In this document: positions 44,383 through 56,585 of the stretch, piece after piece
Position numbering within the stretch: the stretch's first letter is position 1
How the letters are laid out: every line of letters starts with the position of its first letter
Assembly (NCBI GenBank): GCA_035578155.1
Contig: JAPWDM010000006.1
Coordinates: 14,338,305 to 14,402,304, forward strand
Source of the DNA: Brachynemurus nebulosus
Taxonomy: Eukaryota > Arthropoda > Insecta > Neuroptera > Myrmeleontidae
Length of the DNA: 64,000 nucleotides
Reading direction: 5' to 3'
Made by a program: the position numbers and the translations under genes
The notes under the pieces: model-generated
The model's database searches: none
What the model saw: only the letters and a program-made list of their open reading frames with translations
Told to the model about the DNA's origin: nothing

Positions 44383-45910
44383 TTCGTGAAAAATGGTCGT
44401 ATCGAGATGATAAAAAAAGCATTTTGAAACTCCAAGATTCTAGTTTTGAGATCTTTCGTCCAAAAACTTTAAGCAATTCTAAGCAATAACACGAAAATTG
44501 AAAATTGAAAATTTTTTCTTCTTTTTTCTTCGCTTTACGGGCTTGAAACATTTTTCTACAGTAAAGCCATGGTATTGACTTGATAGACTATTTATTCAGC
44601 TTCAATTTACTTTGTTAAACTTTTCTCTACGTTGAATTGTTCCAGAGATATCCAACTTTGAATGCAAAAGGACCCTTTTTGCTTTAACCATTGATATCTC
44701 AGTAACCAGTGACCGGACATAAAATTTAAGGGAAGTTTTGGAATCTGGAGTAAATATTCTACAAGGTAGTAAGCATACTTTAGGAAAAAATTTTCTCATC
44801 CTTAATTTTAACCTGAAAAATTTGAAAAAATTGACTTTTTCCCTTATTGTGAAAAATTGCCCGCATCCTTGCGACTATTGATGGGGAATCTAATATTTGT
44901 ACGAATTTTTATACGTCACTGTACCCCCAATAATCCTGCTAATCGGCAGATCGATCTATCGAAGGGTTTTCGTAAACCGTTTGTTCAAAATGTCAGAAAA
45001 AAATTAAAGCAGCAAAATTGAATGAACAAAATTGAATGAAAAATTCAATTTCTTTTTTCAAATTTTTTCACTAAATTTCCACTAAAAATCCACTAAATTT
45101 GAAAATTACGAAAAAAATTGGTTTTTCAAAATTTTTTCTACTTTAAAAAATTTTTTTTTGTTAATTTTCAAGTTTAATGGATAAAAGTGTGAAAAAAGTT
45201 AAAATAAAAATTGAATTTTTTCTTTCAATTTTGTTCATTCAATTTTGTTCCTTAAATTTTTTTTCCGACATTTTGAGGGAAACGGTTTAGGAAAACCATT
45301 CCATAGATCGATTTGCCGATTTGCACGGTTATTGTGGGTACAGTGACGTATGAAAATTCGTACAAATATTAGATTCCTCATCAATATTCGCAAGGATGCG
45401 GACAATTTTTCGCAACAAGGAAAAATGTCCTTTTTTTCACATCTTTCAGGTTAAAATTAAGGATGAAAAAAATTTTTTTTCTTAAAATACGCGACAACAA
45501 CCTTGTAGGAAATTTATTCCAGATTCCAAAACTGTCCTTAAATTTTCTGTCCGATCACTGATTACTGAGATATCGATGGTTAAAATAAAAAGGATCCTTT
45601 TGCAATTTGCATTCAAAGTTGGATATCTCTGGAACAATTCAACGTAGAAAAAAATTTTAAAAAGAAAATTGAAGCTGAATAAACAAGCTATTAAGTCGAT
45701 GCCATGGCTTTACTGTAAAAGAATGTTTCAAACCCGTAGACCCGAAAAAAAAGAGGAAAAAATTTTCTATTTTTAATTTTTGTGTTATTACTTAGAATTG
45801 CTCGATAACTGTCACTCCTAAAAATTTCTGGAAGACAGATCTCAAAACTAGAATCTTGAAAGTTCAAAATGCTTTTTTTATCGTCTCGATACGACCATTT
45901 TTCACGTAAT
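44383..45910. mobile_element. Large fold-back element, arms ~700 bp
   Basis: The left arm (44383 to about 45070) and the right arm (about 45220-45910) are inverted copies. Shared blocks, in order from outside, are TTTTCACGAAAA-like ends, AAATGGTCGTATCGAGAYGA, TCTAGTTTTGAGATCT, GCCATGG, GAATTGTTCCAGAGATATCC and GTGGGTACAGTGACGTA. The arms differ at perhaps one base in seven or eight by eye. The centre is A/T-rich, with AACAAAATTGAATGA motifs. Minus-strand frames of 65-99 codons in the arms are mirrored and not protein-like. Confidence 0.85.
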
Positions 45911-46720
45911 TTTTCATTTTTCTTTTTATGATCAACCAATTGAGCTACATCGTCTACACAATCTGTCAATGCTTTAAAACAATATAGGTATATATAACTG
46001 ATAATAATGAATATTTGTAAATTATAATGTATTTCATTTATAAATAATAAATGCTATAGAAATCTATTTTAATAAATTAAAATTGTTATTTTATCGGAAT
46101 TAATTCCGGGAAATCATAAAATTTTTAAAGTAGATCAATCGATTCAGTGCAGGACAATCATGAATATTTTATGGCTCATAATATTGTTGTGACCACTGCA
46201 TATCTATGTATTTTATTTTCAGCGACAGAGTTATATTTGTCAACTCGTATATCGTACGTACCGGATAATAGAAAATAGTGAAAAGTGTTTTAATAATGGC
46301 ATGACGTTTTTAGAAGAAAGTAATTTTCACGAAAAAAAAAAAAACACTGCTAATATATTTTGTAAGCAGTCGTGTAAATCTGCTCCATTTTACGATAAAA
46401 TTACATTATAACGTAGGTACGTACAAAAAATAATACATTTTTTATACATTAAAGTATTGTATTGGGTGCACCAATAAAATCGTTTCTATATTGCCACAAT
46501 TCTTTTCTAAATTGGCACAGTTTAATTTTTGTGTATCGTCAGAAAAAAAATTTGCCGACTTAGGAAATTGCTTTTTACGTTTGAATTTCCTGTCATGTTT
46601 TATTTGAAAACTCTAAAGGATTCTAGCAGGAATTACAGTGAAAAAAAAAATTTTAAAAAATCTAAAAATAGTGCCTGTTTGTAAAAAAAAATTTTTTTTT
46701 TTTGATTTTTTAAAAATAGC
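45911..46720. other. No gene recognised
   Basis: AT-rich sequence with poly-A runs; nothing assignable. Confidence 0.5.
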
Positions 46721-46880
46721 ACACGGAGATTCCTATAAAAATTACTGTGCTCATACTACAATCGACGTGTAACAGGCGAACATATCCAATTTTTGTACGG
46801 TAAAATTGAATATTATGTTCGCCTGTTACATGTCGATTGTAGTATGAGCACAGTAATTTTTATAGGAATTTTCTCTCCGT
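46721..46880. mobile_element. Compact hairpin MITE, ACACGGAGA ends
   Basis: Arms of about 75 bp run from ACGGAGA through ATTACTGTGCTCATACTAC and ATCGACRTGTAACAGGCGAA to a short centre. The same end sequence forms the right end of the element at 50981-51410, so they belong to one family. Confidence 0.85.
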
Positions 46881-47476
46881 ATAGGTAGGTAAAAAATTAA
46901 AATTTTGCAATATTCGTAGTTTCAGTGGCGTAGCGAACATAACTGGCGCCCCCTTTCCCTCCAGAAACACATATTTGCGAGTACATGTATTGAAGATACT
47001 TGTCAAATTCGAAGTCGATTGGATAAATGGAAGTCGAAATAACGGGTCGACTAGCTTGAAAAATGTAGTTTTAAGAAAAATGCATTTAAAGTTTTGAAGT
47101 ATAATACTCGATACCGGAATCTACCGTTTTAGAATGGTTAAAATTTTGAAAATTTAAAAAAATTTCCTTTTGAGGACACACTTTTTGAAGGTCTATACAT
47201 TCAGAAAATGAAGTAAAATTTTTTTTTTAAATTCTTGGCTAGAATATTGCCTTAAATTTTAAAGTTCAGAAATGTTTTCAACATTAACTAACCGGTCCAG
47301 GCGATATTTAATTAAATTTTGTTATTTTGAGATAGATTTTTATTCAAATTCATATTAACAGTGTTATTTCAATAAAAAATAATTGTATTTGTTCGTTGCT
47401 ATTTAATTTTAACAAAACCCGGCTTGTTTAATAGTTAAATTTCTAAAAGGTTGACAATATTTATATGTTTTTTTTT
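46881..47476. other. No gene recognised
   Basis: It contains AGTTTCAGTGGCGTAGCGAA at 46918-46937, a GTGGCGTAGC-type motif also present near 63032, and otherwise AT-rich DNA. Confidence 0.45.
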
Positions 47477-47870
47477 TTATTACTCATGCGGGAGAAGTAC
47501 TAACTTGGCGCACACATTTTTGTACGCAAAATAGCTCTTTGTCCAGTGTACTCTTCCCACATATTTTTTTGCGTGCAGAAAGTTTACTTTCCACACGCAA
47601 ATTGACAATAAAACACGCAAAGCCGCCTCTTGATTTTTTATTTAATAAATATTTTATAATTATTTCTATAGAAACCACCAATAAAATAATTTAAACAATA
47701 TTTAATTCACAAAAAAAGACAAACACTCAAAAATATTATTTTAAAAAAGAGTAAAAAAAAATAATAATAATGGAAAAAATTATATGAAATTCGTAATAAA
47801 AAATAGTAGTATATGCAACTCGTGCAGGATTGTCGATTGCCCCCACTTATTGCATAATATACTATATCCG
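47477..47870. repeat. Third, truncated copy of the CATGCGGGAG MITE
   Basis: It begins TTTATTACTCATGCGGGAGA like the element at 34514 and follows its interior through ACACGCAAAGCCGCCTCTTG to GATTGTCGATTGC, but lacks the right inverted repeat. Confidence 0.8.
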
Positions 47871-50180
47871 CACAGAGAATTTTCACGATTGTATGAATCA
47901 AAAACCTTTTGAACTTTTCAATTGAATTAATGGAAAGCTAGAGTAGGTATAGTTGGAGAAAATATTATGAAAGTGGACGTTGCATTGCAGCATATCAGTT
48001 TGCAGAAATTGAATAATCAAAGTTCATTTGTTAAATCAAAATAATACCTATGAGAGTAGCTTTGAAATTTATTTTGCTCTAAATACTCGTATTTTACATC
48101 AGACGAGAAGGTTTTTACTGTACTGCACAAATTCTTTTTATGCGGCCTTTTTTTGTGCAATTTTATTTATTTTTTTTTTTAAATGTCCCTTCCAGTGTTC
48201 ATAATGAGAATGGAAAGTAAGAAAAAGAAAGAAACTTAAACATTAATTTGCGATAAACTTAGTTATTGACTGTTTTTAAGTATTCAGTATCAATACATTA
48301 CATAAAAATATGAATATTATTGCATTATTTGGTTTCCTCGTATACCTATGTAGGTATGTATTGCAATTTTTGTAATATTATAGAAATTATATTTAAAAAT
48401 GTTGCCATGTGTAAACTATGCTCTTATCTGGCTTAGGAAAGCAACTTCTAAGAAAGTTGTGAGGTTTTGAGAGTTTTTAGTTATGTTATTTTCTATAAAA
48501 CCTTTGTTACGCTGTCTATTTTTATTCAATTTTGTTTTTACGTTTTCCATTAAAACTATGACAAAAGAAAAATCGATTTTTTGTAAACAAAAAATAAGAA
48601 CGCTTCCTTAACACTATACGGTCCGCGCACTTTCACAGTAAAGTTTCCCAGGGGCCGAGAATATTCTTAAAGAATTTAATTAAAAACAACTTTATATAAA
48701 TAAATTCACGAAAATATTCAACATGTGTAACTGTAAACATACACATTTTTAATAAAAATAATCATAAAGACACTGATAATGATAAAAGAAAATATAAAAA
48801 GAAACAAACAACTTTTATTACACTTACTGTATTTTTACAGGCGCTAATGGCCTTAGAAGCTGATGCACGAAAATTTGTTAAAAAAAAAAAACAACTTTTA
48901 TTATTTGTACGCATTGTACGCATTTCAATACAATTACAAACAAAAAATGCATGATAATATAAAATTATATGTGTATGTGTTATCCATCTATTTATAAATG
49001 TTTACAGATATCATCACACAAAAAGCGTGCTTGTCGTGTTGGTTACTGGTCGATCGATACCTGTTTGCGGTAAGATCGCACACTTGTGAAAACGCGAACA
49101 GCAAAGTGTTTATCGATAATATTCTTCGATTTACTCTAGTAGGCAACAGTTATTCTCAGCAAACCTTTTTTTCGTGACTCATTCAATACGAAAAATAATA
49201 TATCGGTTGTTTTAAAGGAATTTTTACGCTACATATTGCTTCTTTAAATAAAATTACATTTGACAGATGACATGTTTGTAGTGGAAAACATATCTATGTG
49301 CGACTATCAATCTATGTTTGTATGTGAATGTGCGCGAGTAAGTAAAATTCTTCTTCAATGTAGATTTTCATCTATTTATTTTACATTAAACTGTAATGTT
49401 GAATAAATTTTATCAAAAAAAAAAAAAAAATTCAAATTTACAATCTGTAGTAGATACTGGCTGTGTAGTAGATAGTGTTGTAGTCAGTGTAGACAAAACG
49501 AGTGCTGATTGTACGTACATCTGTTTACACCCGTGTTTTATGAGCGTTGTATGTTTCGAGTTACACATTAGTTTCGGCGACGGAAGTTAGTGTTAGAATA
49601 TTCATTCGTCTTGTGCAATTGCTCGATTTAAATCTTATAGTTGAAGTAATATATGAATAATCTTATAGAGTAAGATAACAATTTGAAGAGATTTTAAAAT
49701 TTAAGACAATTGTGTTAGTACGGTTTTTGGTGAGTTTTTTTTTTTTTTTAACAATTTATTTTGGATGTTATGTTGTTACGAATAAAATGAAAAATTAGTA
49801 AAAGCACCAAAATTGGACAGAATATACTGGGTGTCCCGGCCGGATGTATACACATGGTTTACATGTTAATTTTTAACATTGGATTCCCATAAGAAAAAAG
49901 TGATGTCACAAGAGTGCTTTGGATAGCCATATTCCTATTTTTGGTAATTTTCTTTTATAAAATAATTTTTTCCCACCAAATTATCTGCACTATTTCTTCA
50001 ACAGAATATTCATTTGGTATTTTTATTATTTTAATATGTATTTTCAAGAAAATAAAAAAATGCCTTTTTGAATTTACAGCCTCAGATGACACAAATATTT
50101 ATTATGTAAAAATGTGAATTGCTTGAAAATTGCGACATTCATTTCTTTATTTTACTGCGTTATTGAGGAATGAGGAATTA
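47871..50180. other. No gene recognised; possible untranslated exon at 49440-49729
   Basis: The block 49440-49729 is less AT-rich and lacks repeats. It contains TAGTCAGTGTAGAC, an initiator-like sequence, and ends in a good splice donor, TTTTTG|GTGAGT. It could be a non-coding first exon of a host gene outside the window. No coding frame supports it. Confidence 0.3.
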
Positions 50181-50620
50181 GCAAATGACCTTGAATTTAA
50201 CGTTGAACATGATCTTGACCAAAAAAATTTGGGGGTCAACTTTGTTTTTTTAAATGTAAATCCCTATTTTTGACCTCAGATTCGGAAAGAGCGGAAAATT
50301 CTACGTTCAAAACCATATTCATACTTCATATCCCAAAGTCGTGTGAAGGTCACGAAAACGAAAAAAATATGATACTGGTTGGTCAAGGTCATGATCAAGG
50401 TCAAATTTGAGGTCATTTTCTAGTTCCTCATTTCTTCCCACGAAACTTTTGTCCGGGTTATTTTTCGATAAATTCAATATTAACTAAGATTTTGCGGAAC
50501 TTTTGCGGACCTGCTCAGAGCGTCCATAAAGTGCCAGAAAAAATATGATACTGGTTGGTCAAGGTCATGTTCAAGGTCAAATTCGAGGTCACTTTGTCCG
50601 GGTCATTTTTCGATAATTAA
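50181..50620. promoter_or_regulatory. Cluster of AGGTCA/TCAAGGTCA half-sites
   Basis: GGTCAAGGTCATGWTCAAGG occurs twice (about 50380 and 50548), each followed by TTGAGGTCA or TCGAGGTCA. Further GTGAAGGTCA, GACCTTGAA and GATCTTGACC copies lie around them. TCAAGGTCA is the known monomer site of nuclear receptors such as FTZ-F1 and ERR. The partial duplication suggests the cluster is part of a repeat, so a regulatory role is only possible. Confidence 0.4.
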
Positions 50621-50980
50621 CTGAGATTTTTAGCTGTTCTACAACTTTATGAACGCACTGTAGTACCACATGCAAAATTTTTTTGTAAAAATGGGAAAAA
50701 CGATTTTCAAAAATCTATAATTTCCTTCCACTTCGATCATTCTATCATTTTTGAAGGTTTTGAAAAGTTTTCAACGATACAAAAAAATTGAGATTGTATA
50801 GACTCGGGTAGCTACTGGAGAGCGGGTAAAACATCTTTGTTTCTCTCTTTGATAGAAATTTTAAACGCCCAAATCGATTTTGTAAACTTTTTCAAAAAAA
50901 TTATGTCTGAAATTCGTTGAGCTTTTGTTTAGACGAGCCTCACATAACGATTACGTAATGCATGTTATTAAAACGTCTCT

Positions 50981-51410
50981 ACACGGAAAGAAAAATCATA
51001 TAATTTTTGTAGATAAAACTTCAGAAAAATTACCATGCTCTCTTATAGTGCGTGCGCGATCGACGACCAAAATAAAAAATATGTGCTAGCATGGTAAAAT
51101 TCAATGTGCTAACACAACTTTTATCACACTCTTATGGATATATGTTATAGTTTAATTCTTGTTGTCGTACTCTTTCATTTGCGCATCTGACCCGCAACCT
51201 TATGTTGCTTGGGCGGTACCTGTAAAAACTTCGAACCTGTAAGAACTTTATGATGCATACAAAAATGATTTCCAATATTCTATCCTTTAAATTTTCTATG
51301 ATTAATTATAATTTTTATATTTTTACCGTACAAAATTGAATATGTTCGCCTTTTACACGTCGATTGTAGTGCTGAGCACAGTAATTTTTATATGAATTTT
51401 CTCTCCGTGT
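50981..51410. mobile_element. MITE with ACACGGARAGAAAA ends
   Basis: The left end ACACGGAAAGAAAAATCATA and the inverse right end ACACGGAGAGAAAATTCATA differ at two or three positions over 22 bp. The right part matches one arm of the hairpin at 46721-46880. Confidence 0.75.
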
Positions 51411-52059
51411 ACAAAATAATATTATATAATAAAATTTTCAAAAATGACACCGAATGTATTTCATCTCCGAAAATTTAATATCAAAATTTATTAATTTTGT
51501 GGCGCACAGAGAAAGAGGACATAAAAGAGGATGTCCAAAATAGGATATTTGCATATGTTTGTGCATGTTATACACAACCATACCTCTAGGTAATATCTCT
51601 ATGTACATACCAACAAATATTATTAGGCTTGTATGCCTGTATATTAGTGCCTGATCTGGCCCCGGCTCGTGCTCTATGAAAATTTAAATAACATATATTC
51701 AATCTGTAATACCTACTCATATTTTGTGCTGTTTGAGGTTAAACAAAATCTTCATTACGAGGCCTGGCTGGCCATCAGGCCAGCTCAATCCGGTCGGTAT
51801 GGACGGTTTGGTCATCATCCCTTTGGTTTTGTGTATTAATGCGATGTGGTTGATTTGTCCTCGCGCGTATCCTCTTCAAACCGGTTTGACTCATATTGAA
51901 TTTTGTATGTATGTGTATGGATACCGTGTGAGTTTTTTGAGAGTTGCCATTTTTATTACAACCAAATTTGTATGATAAAAATGGTACTGGACAAGGTTCT
52001 TCTCTTGAATGTAATAGAAATGTTACCAACCAGAACACTGTCGGTCGAAGGAGCCTCAA

Positions 52060-52944
52060 ACACTACCGTTCAAAAGTTTGGAAACACTGAAATTTCAGTA
52101 AAATCATCACTGGAGAGATATTAATCACATTTATTTGGTTTAAAATATAAGTTTTATTGACTTCCCATAGGAAGTTATTGTAATGGGTCCGATTTTACGA
52201 ATCGCTAATTTTGACATATCTCCACGTTTCAAGGTCACTAGAATCCGAATCCATCGTTTTTAGCGTGATGTCTGTGTGTGCGTTCGCTTGTTCGTTCGTT
52301 CGTGGATTTTTTTTCGTCTCGCATATCTCGAGAACAAATGATGATATCAAATCCGGACTAATTTCACTAGATGCGTAATCAAAAAATGAAGACCGGATAA
52401 AGTTTTCAGTAAATTCGGATTAGCGGTTTGTTTTTTGTGGTAAAAAAACAGAATTAACTTTATTAAGATAACATCGATTATATGGATTTTTTACCGTAAC
52501 ATTATTATATAATGGCCTAAGAACCTTCCTTGATGTTAAAAACGCCAGTATATTATTATAAAATTTAAAATAAAAAAAAAATAACGAAATAAGAAACTGT
52601 TTTTGAAATATATTTTGTCTCGCATATCTTGAGAACAAATAATGTTATCATTTGTTGGATAAGGGTGGAGCCCCCACCCTTGGGTACAGAGGGCGAAGCC
52701 CACGGTATGGTGCAAGGGTCAAAGCCTCTATCGGGGGCCCAGGGGAGAAGTTGTCCGAAATGGAAAAAGAATTATTTATGTATAGTAGTCTCTAGTCTTT
52801 AAGGACACCCAATGGGAAGTTGACAGTGTGGGTAGACCTGTGCCCCAAATTTTTTTAATAACAAATTATTTATTAAAATGTGTGGTAAATAAATTTTGTA
52901 ATCTGCAAAAATATGACTGTTTCCAAACTTTTGAACGGTAGTGT
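52060..52944. mobile_element. Tc1/mariner-like ends enclosing a dispersed repeat
   Basis: ACACTACCGTTCAAAAGTTT at 52060 recurs inverted at 52921-52944 and continues GGAAACA. This terminal sequence is typical of Tc1-like transposons, and the right end is followed by TA. No transposase remains; the interior is filled by the TTCCCATTGG-type repeat. Confidence 0.75.
52160..52850. repeat. Dispersed repeat with TTCCCATTGG ends (copy 2)
   Basis: Inverse relative of 14190-14660, including ATATCTCCACGTTTC, GCGTGATGTCTGTGTGTGCG, ACAAATGATGATATC and a GGAGCCCCCACCC block. It is longer than copy 1 because of inserted sequence around 52380-52620. Confidence 0.75.
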
Positions 52945-54144
52945 ATACATATTTTTATCGCCTATTTGATAAATTAAAGAAAAATTCAAAAAGTAAACTT
53001 GAGTAAAAAGTAAACTTTTTCCTCATATATGTTTTTAATTGATGCATTAGGTAGATCAGTTTCATTGAAAAATTAATATAATTCTCATTTAAAAATCTGT
53101 AAATTTGTATCGTAGCTCGAAAACCATAAGAGCTATCAAGCTCCTAACTATAGCCCCAATCGATATTTACAATTTTTATTTGAATACGCTTTCGATTAAA
53201 TCAATGGTTTAATATGAATAAAAATGGCAACTCTCAAAAAACTCACACGGTACGTATGAAACATCTGCTCCTGTTATAATATTTTTGTTATTATAATATC
53301 ATTTATGCATAATGAAGGATCCGTATCTATTCCATATTGCCGAATATCCTTACTACCGAGTGGTGGTATTTAAATTCGAAGGATAAACAGTGTATTCAAA
53401 TTGAGATTCGTTGTTTACACACTGATATGCGAGAGATATAAATGTATATGTATGTATTCTAATTTGTGATAATTATACTTTTATATCAAATAAATATTCT
53501 AACATTAACCAACTCACAAGCTATGTACCTCTCCTAGCGGTCGGTGGTAAAATTAAAGCGACCGGAATTACAGTTACACTTCAAATTGAAATGTGTTGTT
53601 ATAATCAATTATTATACATATACATATACACCAAGTGGTCAGCGTAAGTGTAAAAAATTGTAGCTAGTGGTGTGACCAGAGTGTGCCCGATATCGTTTAA
53701 GTCCATTAGTCGTTGAACTGCTCTCTCAAGACACACATCATATTGTTAGTATTGTTGATGAAGCACTTCCAATAATGTAATACATATATAGCATATATAG
53801 GTACCCATGCGTATACCACTCAATACCCCACCCGCTTCACATAGAATGTGACGTGTGGTGACATACCTCGTACTAATATATTCGCATATTCGTGTCCATA
53901 TATCATGTGTTTTGATTGTATGTGTGCTATGCAACGTCACTCACTGGCGACAAGTGGGACAGTGTGATTTGGTCATTAGTTTGGTCCCTTGATATACACA
54001 TTTAAATTTGTACTTTTTCTAGTGCCCGTAAAATCATATAATTTAATTTCAAGAATATAGGACTATTGAAAAAAGATTTCTACCAATTAATCATATTGGT
54101 GAGAAACTTAGATACCCTTAAAAAAGATTCTTAGAAATTGAAAA
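52945..54144. other. No gene recognised
   Basis: Mixed AT-rich sequence. The segment 53590-53990 is less AT-rich and unrepeated, but no frame or splice signals there are convincing. Confidence 0.45.
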
Positions 54145-54516
54145 AGTGACCACGATCGATCTAGTGGCTGTTTTTTTTTTTTTTTAAATTCATTTAGCGC
54201 TAAAAAACTAAAGTAATTTGACAAGCATTCTTATATACATTTGATTTTAGTCTACGTATTCATTCTGAGATATTAGATTTTCAATAGTTTCACCTCTAAA
54301 AATTGTTGTAAATATTTTTTTTTTATATAAATTGCGGTTATAGAATACTCCTAATATAAAATTTATACATGTATCCTATCTATAATTTTCATTAATTTCA
54401 AATTTTCACAGTGACGCTGACATTTGATAAAAAAATAGTATTGGAATTTTTTATTCCTTTTTAAATTTTGAATCAATTAAAAGAAAAATCAGCCACTAGA
54501 ACGCTGGTGGTCGCTT
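54145..54516. mobile_element. MITE with GTGACCACGATCGATCTAGTGG-type ends
   Basis: The left end carries CGATCTAGTGGCTG and the right end, inverted, GCGTTCTAGTGGCTG. The outer parts GTGACCAC and GCGACCACC also match. The interior is AT-rich and has no frame. Confidence 0.6.
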
Positions 54517-55156
54517 TTTGTTAAAAATTAGGGATAAGTTCCACCTATAATATCTTTAAAAAATTTCACACCGAAATTGCCCTAATTTTATCAGTCACCC
54601 TAATTTAAATCACCTCTATTAAGCTTGATTTGAGGATTCAATTACTTCAACACACTTGGATTTGCAGTGTATGTTAAGTGGTTTTTTTTATAAATTTAAT
54701 GTTAATTTTTGTAGCATCTGTGGACTACTCTAGGACCAAGAAGATCATTAGTGTTAACATGTAATGTGATTTTGCTTTTAAAATCATATTTACTATAAAT
54801 ACACAAATTTCTGCAAAATTTTTATAATTAGGTTTTTGAATAAAAAATAATTATCATTTTTTTGTTTTATATCAGTACTATATCATAAATAATATTGATA
54901 ATTGACTCGAGAGAAATTTAAAAAATAATATATAATAAATAATAAATTAAATAAAACTTTTAAAAAATTTCATTTGGTTAAACAGCATTACAAAATATTT
55001 TTAGCAAGTACAAATTGCATAGCATTACAATTCAAAATAAAAATATATTGTGTTTTTAGGTAAGTTACCATTATGACGTCACATATGCGCTCGAAAACTG
55101 TCGCCCCGTTATCGGTTTAAAAATTAATGTAAAGAGAGTTTTTTTGTAAAACTTAT
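54517..55156. other. No gene recognised; short segment related to 13610-13740
   Basis: The segment 54545-54650 (CCTAATTT ... CAGTCACCCTAATTTAAATC) resembles one at about 13680-13745, so it is part of a dispersed repeat. The rest is AT-rich. Confidence 0.45.
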
Positions 55157-55850
55157 ACAGGGTGGTCCAGAATTATGGACCGTAATTGCTAGATCTGATA
55201 GTACGTTCAAAAACAATGGTACCTTTTCATCTATACTTTTTTCGAAAACTCAATAATAAAGGAGATAAAGTAAAGGGGTAAAATGTAGAGGGGTGGAACG
55301 AAACAGACTTCTTTTTTTTTAATTTTTCAAGTTCTTTTGAATAATAGATTCATATTTTAGGGATACATATGAACATCAGGATAATTAAATTTATGGTACC
55401 AAATATTTCATTACTTATGGTTGGGGGATAATTTGGAAATAGATACTTCTACTTTAAATTACTCGAAAACGATATTATTTATTACCGGACATAACAAGGA
55501 CACCTTTTTTGCGTGGAATTGTCTAAGTAATCATATTCTTAAGAATTTTGTTTAAATAATTGCAAATTAAGAAAGAAAAGACGTGATAACACACACTTTC
55601 CACCCAAAACCACCGGTTGATTATAAGTGATGGAATAAGCGCTTAGATAAATTTAATCCTCCTAACCCAAAATACGTTTCCCTAAAATATCAATTCGTTA
55701 TTCAAAAGCATTTGGAAAATATTGAGGAAAAAATCGTTTTCGTTTCATCGCTTTACAGGGTTGTATCTCTCTTATTATTGAGTTTTGGAAAAAAGCGTAT
55801 ATGAAAGGGTACCATTTTTTTTTAACGTACTATCAGCCCTAGCGTACTAT
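55157..55850. mobile_element. Fold-back/MITE starting ACAGGGTGGTCC
   Basis: Inverted blocks of about 85 bp lie at 55192-55275 and 55751-55850. They share AGTACGTT, GGTACC, TTTTTCGAAAACTCAATAAT and GAGATA. ACAGGGTG-type termini are common in insect MITEs. Confidence 0.6.
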
Positions 55851-56456
55851 CAGTACTATCTTTCCATTTATGACAAAAACATTTTTTCTTCACAAACCTA
55901 ATTATTATATTATTAATTGTATTAATTATAAATTATAAAATAACTATATCGTACTTTATTTTGTGAACACTTTTCCATTAACGCAAAGTAAGTTGCAAGG
56001 AGGCAAGTAAAAATAGGTTTTAAATTCAATTATCTGTTGTGCCTAGCTGACTGTGGTGGCGCTGCGCCGCGCACTTAGCATACGAATAGAAATGAATAAC
56101 CATCACATCCTCGTGTGTTGTGTTATCCATTTTCCAAGGAGACAATAAAATCTCCCAACAATAGATTTCTACCTATACAGTATATCAAGTCAAGCTCGCT
56201 GCTTCTTACTTATACGATATATATTATTCTATATTGTAATAATACACACAGATATAGAGATATACCAATACAAACGTATCTGTGTGTCAAGTTACAGGGT
56301 GTACAAAGTGTTAGAGATTTAACCATAGTTTGAGGTTATGTTATAGTAACTACGAATAAACATGACGTTAGAATCAAAGCGTGAGTTTAGAAGCGTGAAA
56401 TTTTGCATTGGAGTACCTTATGTACTGCAGGGGAGACAAAAGGGGATGGTTTCTAT
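55851..56456. other. No gene recognised
   Basis: A short block near 56035-56110 (GTGGTGGCGCTGCGCCGCGC) is GC-rich. An ACAGGGTGTAC motif at 56295 may be another MITE end without a partner. Confidence 0.45.
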
Positions 56457-56485
56457 GTAATAATAATAATAATAATAATAATAAT
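56457..56485. repeat. (TAA)n 3' tail of the LINE
   Basis: About nine AAT units on the plus strand, i.e. an (ATT)n tail after the 3' UTR of the minus-strand element, as in several LINE clades that do not use poly-A. Confidence 0.9.
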
Positions 56486-56585
56486 TATTTATTTGTGTAA
56501 AGACCTTTTCAGGTATACAAAACGTCAAAGGATTACAATAAGTATTAAGTACATATAATATGACACGTATAATACATATTTTCAA

